Below are positions 1-9,492 of a stretch of 64,000 nt of DNA, in pieces (position 1 is the first letter of the stretch; the number at the start of each line of letters is the position of its first letter). The notes beneath the pieces are model-generated. The model was not told where the DNA came from and searched no databases. It saw only the letters and a list, made by a program, of their open reading frames with translations. Position numbers and translations under genes: made by a program. Source of the stretch: Siphlonurus alternatus (lineage: Eukaryota > Arthropoda > Insecta > Ephemeroptera > Siphlonuridae); assembly GCA_949825025.1 (NCBI GenBank), contig OX463784.1, forward strand, positions 15,543,283 through 15,607,282. Reading direction: 5' to 3'.

Positions 1-280
1 CTAGGTTTTGCCTTTTTCTCTGTTTTGAAGTTTAAGGCCTCCAAATCCAGCTTTTTCGTTTGTAATTGAATTTTAAAAATTCCTTCATATTTGAACTCCT
101 AGGGTCCAATTACATGGTTTCAGGTGTTTTCAGCATGATCGAGCTAAAATTAGAAGTTTGGTTTTGTCAGGTTTTGCCGTTTTCACTGTTTTGAAGTGTA
201 AGGCCTTAAAATCCGGCTTTTTTGTGTGTTATTGAATCTTCAAAATTCTTTCATATTTGAACTCCAAGGGTCCAATTACA

Positions 281-292
281 TGACGTCAGGTG
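281..292. promoter_or_regulatory. TGACGTCA palindrome fused to CAGGTG E-box-like hexamer (representative of most monomers)
   Basis: TGACGTCA (281-288) is a perfect 8-bp palindrome and is the classic CRE/bZIP recognition core. The following CAGGTG (287-292) shares its CA and matches the CANNTG E-box pattern. The pair recurs in most monomers whether the preceding bases are ACA, TAT, AAA or TTT, so it is among the best conserved parts of the unit. Exceptions are the subfamily with ATGGTTTCAGG in place of ATGACGTCAGG (for example 116 and 4291), GACGGC at 36985 and 54157, and TGACGTCG at 8292. Presence is certain. Binding by any factor is not shown; an 8-mer can be homogenised by array turnover alone. 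Confidence 0.5.
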
Positions 293-448
293 TTTTCAGC
301 ATGATCAAGCTAAAATAAGATGTTTTGGTTTTGTCAAGTTTTGCCGATTTCACTGTTTTGAAGTTGAAGGACTCAAAATCCGGCTTTTTTGTTTGTTAAT
401 GAATCTTCAATATTCTTTCATATTTAAAGTCCTAGGGTCCAATTAAAT
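282..448 (+). repeat. Representative satellite monomer (167 bp)
   Basis: One full unit, phased to begin at GACGTC. Landmarks in order, in monomer coordinates: GACGTC 1-6; CAGGTG 6-11; GATCGAGCT about 22-30; GTTTTG-rich core about 41-80; AGGCCT about 87-92; CCGGC about 99-103 followed by a T run; CCTAGGGTCC about 150-159; CAATTACAT 159-167. In this copy, GATCAAGC replaces GATCGAGC and the core reads GCCGATTTC. A by-eye consensus of the family has about 59 G+C in 167 bases. Since 167 is not a multiple of three, reading frame changes at every monomer, which argues against coding. Confidence 0.93.
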
Positions 449-449
449 G

Positions 450-3400
450 ACGTCAGGTGTTTTCAGCATGATCGAGCTAAAATTACAAGTTTTGGTTTTG
501 TCAAGTTTTGCCGTTTTCACTGTTTTGAAGTTTAAGGCCTCAAAATCCTGCTTTTTTGTTTTTTATTGAATCTTTAAAATTTCTTCATATTAAAACTCCT
601 AGGGTCCAATTACATGACGTCAGGTGTTTTCAGCATGATCGAGCTAAAATTAGAAGTTTTGGTCTTTTCAAGTTTTGCCGTTTTCACTGTTTTGAAGTTT
701 AAGGCCTCAAAATCCGGCTTTTTTGTTTGTTATTAAATCTTCTAAATTCCTTCATATTCGTACTCCTAGGGTCCAATTACATGACGTCAGGTGTTTTCAG
801 CATGATCGAGCTAAAATTTGAAGTTTTGGTTTTGTCATGTTTTGCCGTTTTCACTGTTTTGAAGTTTAAGGCCTCAAAATCCGGCTGTTTTGTTTGTTAT
901 TGAATCTTCAAAATTCTTTCATATTTGAACTCCTAGGTTCCAATTACATGACGTCAGGTGTTTTCAGCATGATCGAGCTAAAATTAGAAGTTTTGGTTTT
1001 GTCAAGTTTTGCCGTTTTCACTGTTTTGAAGTTTAAGGCCTCAAATTCTGGCTTTTTGTTTGTTATTTAATCTTCAAAATTCCTTCATATTTAAACTCCT
1101 AGGGTCCAATTACATGACGTCAGGTGTTTTCAGCATGATCGAGCTAAAATTTGAAGTTTTGGTTTTGTTAGGTTGTGCCTTTTTCTTTTTTTGAGGTTTA
1201 AGGCCTCAAAATCCGGCTTTTTTGTTTGTGATTGAATCTTCAAAATTCCTTCATATTTGAACTCCTAGGTTCCAATTATTTGACGTCAGGTGTTTTCAGC
1301 TTGATCGAGCTAAAATAAGAAGTTTTGGTTTTGTCAAGTTTTGCCGATTTCACTGATTTGAAGTTTAAGGCCTCAAAATCCTGCTTTTTTGTTTTTTATT
1401 GAATCTTCAAAATTTCTTCATTTTAAAACTCCTAGGGTCCAATAACATGACGTCAGGTGTTTTCAGCATGATCGAGCTAAAATTTGAAGTTTTGGTTTTG
1501 TCATGTTTTGCCGTTTTCACTGTTTTGAAGTTTAAGGCCTCAAAATCCGACTGTTTTGTTTGTTATTGAATCTTCAAAATTCTTTCATATTTGAACTCCT
1601 AGGTTCCAATTACATGACGTCAGGTGTTTTCAGCATGATCGAGCTAAAATTAGAAGTTTTGGTTTTGTCAAGTTTTGCCGTTTTCACTGTTTTGAAGTTT
1701 AAGGCCTCAAAATCCGGCTTTTTGTTTGTTATTTAATCTTCAAAATTCCTTCATATTTAAACTCCTAGGGTCCAATTACATGACGTCAGGTGTTTTCAGC
1801 ATGATCGAGCTAAAATTTGAAGTTTTGGTTTTGTTAGGTTGTGCCTTTTTCTTTTTTTGAGGTTTAAGGCCTCAAAATCCGGCTTTTTTGTTTGTGATTG
1901 AATCTTCAAAATTCCTTCATATTTGAACTCCTAGGTTCCAATTATTTGACGTCAGGTGTTTTCAGCTTGATCGAGCTAAAATAAGAAGTTTTGGTTTTGT
2001 CAAGTTTTGCCGATTTCACTGATTTGAAGTTTAAGGCCTCAAAATCCTGCTTTTTTGTTTTTTATTGAATCTTCAAAATTTCTTCATTTTAAAACTCCTA
2101 GGGTCCAATAACATGACGTCAGGTGTTTTCAGCATGATCGAGCTAAAATTTGAAGTTTTGGTTTTGTTCAGTTTTGCCGTTTTCACTGTTTTGAAGTTTA
2201 AGGCCTCAAAATCCGGCTGTTTTGTTTGTTATTGAATCTTCAAAATTCTTTCATATTTGAACTCCTAGGTTCCAATTACATGACGTCAGGTGTTATCAGC
2301 ATGATCGAGCTAAAATTAGAAGTTTTGGTTTTGTCAAGTTTTGCCGTTTTCACTGTTGTGAAGTTTAAGGCCTTAAAATCCGCATTTTTTGTTTGTGATT
2401 GAATCTTCAAGATTCCTTCATATTTGAACTCTTACGTTAGGGTCCAATTACATGGTTTCAGGTGATTTCAGCATGATCGAGCTAAAATTAGAAGTTTTGG
2501 TGTTGTCAAGTTTTGCCGATTTCTCTGTTTTGAAGTTTAAGGCCTCAAAATCCGGCTTTTTTGTTTGTGATTGAATCTTCAAAATTCCTTCATATTTGAA
2601 CTCCTAGGGTCTAATTATTTGACGTCAGGTGTTTTCAGCATGATCGAGAGAAAATTAAATGTTTTGGTTTTGTCAAGTTTTGCCGTTTTCACTGTTTTGA
2701 AGTTTAAGGCCTCAAAATCCGGCTTTTTTGTTTGTTATTAAATCTTCTAAATTCCTTCATATTCGTACTCCTAGGGTCCAATTACATGACGTCAGGTGTT
2801 TTCAGCATGATCGAGCTAAAATTAGAAGTATTGGTTTTGTCAAGTTTTGCCGTTTTCACTGTTTTGAAGTTTAAGGCCTCAAAATCCGGCTTTTTTGTTT
2901 GTGATTGAATCTTCAAAATTCCTTCATATTTGAACTACTAGGGTCTAATTATTTGACGTCAGGTGTTTTCAGCATGATCGAGAGAAAATTAAATGTTTTG
3001 GTTTTGTCAATTTTTGCCGTTTTCACTGTTTTGAAGTTTAAGGCCTCAAAATCCGGCTTTTTTGTTTTTTATTGAATCTTCAAAATTTCTTCATATTAAA
3101 ACTCCTAGGGTCCAATTACATGACGTCAGGTGTTTTCAGCATGATCGAGCTAAAATTAGTAGTTTTGGTTTTGTCAAGTTTTGCCGTTTTCACTGTTTTG
3201 AAGTTTAAGGCCTCAAAATCCGGCTGTTTTGTTTGTTATTGAATCTTCAAAATTCTTTCATATTTGAACTCCTAGGTTCCAATTACATGACGTCAGGTGT
3301 TTTCAGTATGATCGAGCTAAAATTAGAAGTTTTAGTTTTGTCAAGTTTTGCCGTTTTCACTGTTTTGAAGTTTAAGGCCTTAAAATCCGCCTTTTTTGTT

Positions 3401-3686
3401 TGTGATTGAATCTTCAAAATTCCTTCATATTTGAACTCTTAGGGTCCAATTACATGGTTTCAGGTGATTTCAGCATGATCGAGCTAAAATTAGAAGTTTT
3501 GGTGTTGTCAAGTTTTGCCGATTTCTCTGTTTTGAAGTTTAAGGCCTCAAAATCCGGCTTTTTTCTTTGTGATTGAATCTTCAAAATTCCTTCATATTTG
3601 AACTACTAGGGTCTAATTATTTGACGTCAGGTGTTTTCAGCATGATCGAGAGAAAATTAAATGTTTTGGTTTTGTCAAGTTTTGCC
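450..3686 (+). repeat. ~3.24-kb block repeated at 11134-14370
   Basis: The two segments align at an offset of 10,684 bp (64 monomers). Shared rare states include the 5-bp CGTTA insertion (2432 and 13116), GTCAATTTTTGCC (about 3007 and 13691), and the GATCGAGAGAAAATT variant. Seen differences include CAGTATG near 3306 versus CAGCATG, and TTTTCTTTG near 3562 versus TTTTGTTTG. The match stops near 3686/14370, where one side reads GCCGATTTCTCTG and the other GCCGTTTTCACTG. The remaining stretch, 3687-3900, holds ordinary monomers including one with the unusual pair GCGGTTTTC / GTATAAGG. Confidence 0.85.
2427..2447 (+). repeat. Diagnostic 5-bp insertion (CGTTA) monomer, nine copies
   Basis: CTCTTACGTTAGGGTCC replaces CTCTTAGGGTCC, a 5-bp gain that partly repeats TTA. 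Starts of TTACGTTA were read at 2432, 10443, 13116, 20792, 29129, 44461, 48299, 59303 and 63141. Each is followed by the ATGGTTTCAGGTGATTTC form. The spacings (8,011; 2,673; 7,676; 8,337; 15,332; 3,838; 11,004; 3,838 bp) reproduce the block offsets and make this an anchor for the duplication history. Confidence 0.9.
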
Positions 3687-3900
3687 GATTTCTCTGTTTT
3701 GAAGTTTAAGGCCTCAAAATCCGGCTTTTTTGTTTGTGATTGAATCTTCAAAATTCCTTCATATTTGAACTACTAGGGTCTAATTATTTGACGTCAGGTG
3801 TTTTCAGCATGATCGAGAGAAAATTAAATGTTTTGGTTTTGTCAAGTTTTGCGGTTTTCACTGTTTTGAAGTATAAGGCCTCAAAATCCGGCTGTTTTGT

Positions 3901-6120
3901 TTGTTATTGAATCTTCAAAATTCTTTCATATTTGAACTCCTAGGTTCCAATTACATGACGTCAGGTGTTTTCAGCATGATCGAGCTTAAATTTGAAGTTT
4001 TGGTCTTTTCAAGTTTTGCAGTTTTCACTGTTTTGAAGTTTAAGGCCTCAAAATCCGGCTTTTTTGTTTGTGATCGAATCTTCAAAATTCCTTCATATTC
4101 GTACTCCTAGGGTCCAATTACATGACGTCAGGTGTTTTCAGCATGATCGAGCTAAAATTTGAAGTTTTGGTTTTGCTAGGTTTTGCCTTTTTCTCTGTTT
4201 TGAAGTTTAAGGCCTCCAAATCCAGCTTTTTCGTTTGTAATTGAATTTTAAAAATTCCTTCATATTTGAACTCCTAGGGTCCAATTACATGGTTTCAGGT
4301 GTTTTCAGCATGATCGAGCTAAAATTAGAAGTTTGGTTTTGTCAAGTTTTGCCGTTTTCACTGTTTTGAAGTGTAAGGCCTTAAAATCCGGCTTTTTTGT
4401 GTGTTATTGAATCTTCAAAATTCTTTCATATTTGAACTCCAAGGGTCCAATTACATGACGTCAGGTGTTTTCAGCATGATCAAGCTAAAATAAGATGTTT
4501 TGGTTTTGTCAAGTTTTGCCGATTTCACTGTTTTGAAGTTTAAGGACTCAAAATCCGGCTTTTTTGTTTGTTAATGAATCTTCAATATTCTTTCATATTT
4601 AAAGTCCTAGGGTCCAATTAAATGACGTCAGGTGTTTTCAGCATGATCGAGCTAAAATTACAAGTTTTGGTTTTGTCAAGTTTTGCCGTTTTTCACTGTT
4701 TTGAAGTTTAAGGCCTCAAACTCCTGCTTTTTTGTTTTTTATTGAATCTTCAAAATTTCTTCATATTAAAACTCCTAGGGTCCAATTACATGACGTCAGG
4801 TGTTTTCAGCATGATCGAGCTAAATTTTGAAGTTTTGGTTTTATTCAGTTTTGCCGTTTTCACTGTTTTGAAGTTGAAGGCCTCAAAATCTGGCTTTTTG
4901 TTTGTTATTGATCCTTCAAAATTCCTTCATATTCGTACTCCTAGGGTCCAATTACATGACGTCAGGTGTTTTCAGCATGATCGAGCTAAAATTTGAAGTT
5001 TTGGTTTTGTTAGGTTTTGCCTCTTTCTCTGTTTTGAAGTTTAAGGCCTCCAAATCCAGCTTTTTCGTTTGTAATTGAATTTTAAAAATTCCTTCATATT
5101 TGAACTCCTAGGGTCCAATTACATGGTTTCAGGTGTTTTCAGCATGATCGAGCTAAAATTAGAAGTTTGGTTTTGTCAAGTTTTGCCGTTTTCACTGTTT
5201 TGAAGTGTAAGGCCTTAAAATCCGGCTTTTTTGTATGTTATTGAATCTTCAAAATTTCTTCATATTTGAACTCCTAGGGTCCAATTATTTGACGTCAGGT
5301 GTTTTCTGCATGATTGAGCTAAAATTGGAAGTTTTGGTTTTGTCATGTTTTGCCGGTTTCACTTTTTTTTGAAGTTTAAGGCCTCAAAATCCGGCTTTTT
5401 TGTGTTTTATTTAATCTTCAAAATTCTTTCATATTTGAACTCCTAGGGTCCAATTACATGACGTCAGGTGTTTTCAGCATGATCGAGCTAAATTTTGAAG
5501 TTTTGGTTTTGTTCAGTTTTGCCGTTTTCACTGTTTTGAAGTGTAAGGCCTCAAAATCTGGCTTTTTGTTTGTTATTGAATCTTCAATTTTCCTTCATAT
5601 TCGTACTCCTAGGGTCCAATTACATGACGTCAGGTGTTTTCAGCATGATCGAGTTAAAATTTGAAGTTTTGGTTTTGCTAGGTTTTGCCTTTTTCTCTGT
5701 TTTGAAGTTAAAGGCCTCCAAATCCAGCTTTTTCGTTTGTAATTGAATTTTAAAAATTCCTTCATATTTGAACTCCTAGGGTCCAATTACATGGTTTCAG
5801 GTGTTTTCAGCATGATCGAGCTAAAATTAGAAGTTTGGTTTTGTCAGGTTTTGCCGTTTTCACTGTTTTGAAGTGTAAGGCCTTAAAATCCGGCTTTTTT
5901 GTGTGTTATTGAATCTTCAAAATTCTTTCATATTTGAACTCCAAGGGTCCAATTACATGACGTCAGGTGTTTTCAGCATGATCAAGCTAAAATAAGATGT
6001 TTTGGTTTTGTCAAGTTTTGCCGATTTCACTGTTTTGAAGTTGAAGGACTCAAAATCCGGCTTTTTTGTTTGTTAATGAATCTTCAATATTCTTTCATAT
6101 TTAAAGTCCTAGGGTCCAAT
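3901..6120 (+). repeat. ~2.2-kb block repeated at 14919-17138
   Basis: The segments align at an offset of 11,018 bp before about 4690 and 11,017 bp after it. The 1-bp change comes from an extra T in CCGTTTTTCACTG near 4687. Shared states include TTTATTCAGTTTTG, CTAGGTTTTGCC and the T8 variant GCCGGTTTCAC followed by eight T. Near 6120 this copy loses one monomer (the one with AATTACAAG) that is present at about 17139-17305. After that the alignment resumes to about 6890. Confidence 0.85.
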
Positions 6121-9100
6121 TACATGACGTCAGGTGTTTTCAGCATGATCGAGCTAAAATTAGAAGTTTTGGTCTTTTCAAGTTTTGCCGTTTTCACTGT
6201 TTTGAAGTTTAAGGCCTCAAAATCCGGCTTTTTTGTTTGTTATTAAATCTTCTAAATTCCTTCATATTCGTACTCCTAGGGTCCAATTACATGACGTCAG
6301 GTGTTTTCAGCATGATCGAGCTAAAATTTGAAGTTTTGGTTTTGTCATGTTTTGCCGTTTTCACTGTTTTGAAGTTTAAGGCCTCAAAATCCGGCTGTTT
6401 TGTTTGTTATTGAATCTTCAAAATTCTTTCATATTTGAACTCCTAGGTTCCAATTACATGACGTCAGGTGTTTTCAGCATGATCGAGCTAAAATTAGAAG
6501 TTTTGGTTTTGTCAAGTTTTGCCGTTTTCACTGTTTTGAAGTTTAAGGCCTCAAATTCTGGCTTTTTGTTTGTTATTTAATCTTCAAAATTCCTTCATAT
6601 TTAAACTCCTAGGGTCCAATTACATGACGTCAGGTGTTTTCAGCATGATCGAGCTAAAATTTGAAGTTTTGGTTTTGTTAGGTTGTGCCTTTTTCTTTTT
6701 TTGAGGTTTAAGGCCTCAAAATCCGGCTTTTTTGTTTGTGATTGAATCTTCAAAATTCCTTCATATTTGAACTCCTAGGTTCCAATTATTTGACGTCAGG
6801 TGTTTTCAGCTTGATCGAGCTAAAATAAGAAGTTTTGGTTTTGTCTAGTTTTGCCGATTTCACTGATTTGAAGTTTAAGGCCTCAAAATCCTGCTTTTTT
6901 GTTTTTTATTGAATCTTCAAAATTTCTTCATTTTAAAACTCCTAGGGTCCAATAACATGACGTCAGGTGTTTTCAGCATGATCGAGCTAAAATTAGTAGT
7001 TTTGGTTTTGTCAAGTTTTGCCGTTTTCACTGTTTTGAAGTTTAAGGCCTCAAAATCCGGCTGTTTTGTTTGTTATTGAATCTTCAAAATTCTTTCATAT
7101 TTGAACTCCTAGGTTCCAATTACATGACGTCAGGTGTTTTCAGCATGATCGAGCTAAAATTAGAAGTTTTGGTTTTATTCAGTTTTGCCGTTTTCACTGT
7201 TTTGAAGTTGAAGGCCTCAAAATCTGGCTTTTTGTTTGTTATTGAATCTTCAAAATTCCTTCATATTCGTACTCCTAGGGTCCAATTACATGACGTCAGG
7301 TGTTTTCAGCATGATCGAGCTAAAATTTGAAGTTTTGGTTTTGTTAGGTTTTGCCTTTTTCTCTGTTTTGAAGTTTAAGGCCTCCAAATCCAGCTTTTTC
7401 GTTTGTAATTGAATTTTAAAAATTCCTTCATATTTGAACTCCTAGGGTCCAATTACATGGTTTCAGGTGTTTTCAGCATGATCGAGCTAAAATTAGAAGT
7501 TTGGTTTTGTCAAGTTTTGCCGTTTTCACTGTTTTGAAGTGTAAGGTCTTAAAATCCGGCTTTTTTGTATGTTATTGAATCTTCAAAATTTCTTCATATT
7601 TGAACTCCTAGGGTCCAATTATTTGACGTCAGGTGTTTTCTGCATGATTGAGCTAAAATTGGAAGTTTTGGTTTTGTCATGTTTTGCCGGTTTCACTTTT
7701 TTTTGAAGTTTAAGGCCTCAAAATCCGGCTTTTTTGTGTTTTATTTAATCTTCAAAATTCTTTCATATTTGAACTCCTAGGGTCCAATTACATGACGTCA
7801 GGTGTTTTCAGCATGATCGAGCTAAATTTTGAAGTTTTGGTTTTGTTCAGTTTTGTCGTTTTCACTGTTTTGAAGTGTAAGGCCTCAAAATCTGGCTTTT
7901 TGTTTGTTATTGAATCTTCAAAATTCCTTCATATTCGTACTCCTAGGGTCCAATTACATGACGTCAGGTGTTTTCAGCATGATCGAGCTAAAATTTGAAG
8001 TTTTGGTTTTGCTAGGTTTTGCCTTTTTCTCTGTTTTGAAGTTAAAGGCCTCCAAATCCAGCTTTTTCGTTTGTAATTGAATTTTAAAAATTCCTTCATA
8101 TTTGAACTCCTAGGGTCCAATTACATGGTTTCAGGTGTTTTCAGCATGATCGAGCTAAAATTAGAAGTTTGGTTTTGTCAGGTTTTGCCGTTTTCACTGT
8201 TTTGAAGTGTAAGGCCTTAAAATCCGGCTTTTTTGTGTGTTATTGAATCTTCAAAATTCTTTCATATTTGAACTCCAAGGGTCCAATTACATGACGTCGG
8301 GTGTTTTCAGCATGATCAAGCTAAAATAAGATGTTTTGGTTTTGTCAAGTTTTGCCGATTTCACTGTTTTGAAGTTGAAGGACTCAAAATCCGGCTTTTT
8401 TGTTTGTTAATGAATCTTCAATATTCTTTCATATTTAAAGTCCTAGGGTCCAATTAAATGACGTCAGGTGTTTTCAGCATGATCGAGCTAAAATTACAAG
8501 TTTTGGTTTTGTCAAGTTTTGCCGTTTTCACTGTTTTGAAGTTTAAGGCCTCAAAATCCTGCTTTTTTGTTTTTTATTGAATCTTTAAAATTTCTTCATA
8601 TTAAAACTCCTAGGGTCCAATTACATGACGTCAGGTGTTTTCAGCATGATCGAGCTAAAATTAGAAGTTTTGGTCTTTTCAAGTTTTGCCGTTTTCACTG
8701 TTTTGAAGTTTAAGGCCTCAAAATCCGGCTTTTTTGTTTGTTATTAAATCTTCTAAATTCCTTCATATTCGTACTCCTAGGGTCCAATTACATGACGTCA
8801 GGTGTTTTCAGCATGATCGAGCTAAAATTTGAAGTTTTGGTTTTGTCATGTTTTGCCGTTTTCACTGTTTTGAAGTTTAAGGCCTCAAAATCCGGCTGTT
8901 TTGTTTGTTATTGAATCTTCAAAATTCTTTCATATTTGAACTCCTAGGTTCCAATTACATGACGTCAGGTGTTTTCAGCATGATCGAGCTAAAATTAGAA
9001 GTTTTGGTTTTGTCAAGTTTTGCCGTTTTCACTGTTTTGAAGTTTAAGGCCTCAAATTCTGGCTTTTTGTTTGTTATTTAATCTTCAAAATTCCTTCATA

Positions 9101-9492
9101 TTTAAACTCCTAGGGTCCAATTACATGACGTCAGGTGTTTTCAGCATGATCGAGCTAAAATTTGAAGTTTTGGTTTTGTTAGGTTGTGCCTTTTTCTTTT
9201 TTTGAGGTTTAAGGCCTGAAAATCCGGCTTTTTTGTTTGTGATTGAATCTTCAAAATTCCTTCATATTTGAACTCCTAGGTTCCAATTATTTGACGTCAG
9301 GTGTTTTCAGCTTGATCGAGCTAAAATAAGAAGTTTTGGTTTTGTCTAGTTTTGCCGATTTCACTGATTTGAAGTTTAAGGCCTCAAAATCCTGCTTTTT
9401 TGTTTTTTATTGAATCTTCAAAATTTCTTCATTTTAAAACTCCTAGGGTCCAATAACATGACGTCAGGTGTTTTCAGCATGATCGAGCTAAA
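4830..9492 (+). repeat. Tandem pair, 14-monomer (2,334-bp) unit, 4830-~7163 and 7164-9492
   Basis: Bases from about 4830 match those from about 7164 at an offset of 2,334 bp. After about 6120 the offset becomes about 2,501 bp, because the second copy has one more monomer. The join near 7164 lies inside AGAAGTTTTGG: upstream, the copies carry different monomers. Both copies share GTTAAAGGCCTCC (about 5707 and 8041) and TTTTGTCTAG (about 6842 and 9343). The last 170 bp or so before the join have no counterpart at the end of the second copy. Confidence 0.8.
5355..5370 (+). repeat. T-run length variant (T8/T7) monomer
   Basis: GCCGGTTTCAC is followed by eight T and GAAG, where ordinary monomers read GCCGTTTTCACTGTTTTGAAG. 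The T8 form is near 5363, 7701, 16380 and 52892; a T7 form is near 22219 and 30557. The pattern fits loss of the G inside the run followed by slippage, copied with the larger blocks. Confidence 0.8.

Larger units (their letters stand above)
1..2900 (+). repeat. ~2.9-kb block present three times (1, 8012, 18361)
   Basis: Reading from base 1 matches reading from 8012 (offset 8,011) and from 18361 (offset 18,360) monomer for monomer. The copy at 18361 stays in register to about 21260, where the two diverge (GTTTGTGATTG versus GTTTATGATTG). The copy at 8012 stays in register to about 10913, where it has one extra monomer. Private differences of the first copy include TGTTATCAGC near 2291, CACTGTTGTG near 2351 and TCCGACTG near 1547. 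The third copy has GAAAAGTAAGG near 18554 where the first has GAAGTGTAAGG. The block also contains a local four-monomer (666-bp) repetition at 783-2115. Confidence 0.85.

Noticed and set aside
281..288. Calling TGACGTCA a proven regulatory element
   Set aside because: The motif is certainly present, but array turnover spreads any short word. Without binding or transcription data the function is only a hypothesis.
783..2115. A 4-monomer (666-bp) basic higher-order repeat for the whole array
   Set aside because: The four-monomer order repeats locally at 783-2115 and in its copies, but is not maintained through the rest of the window.
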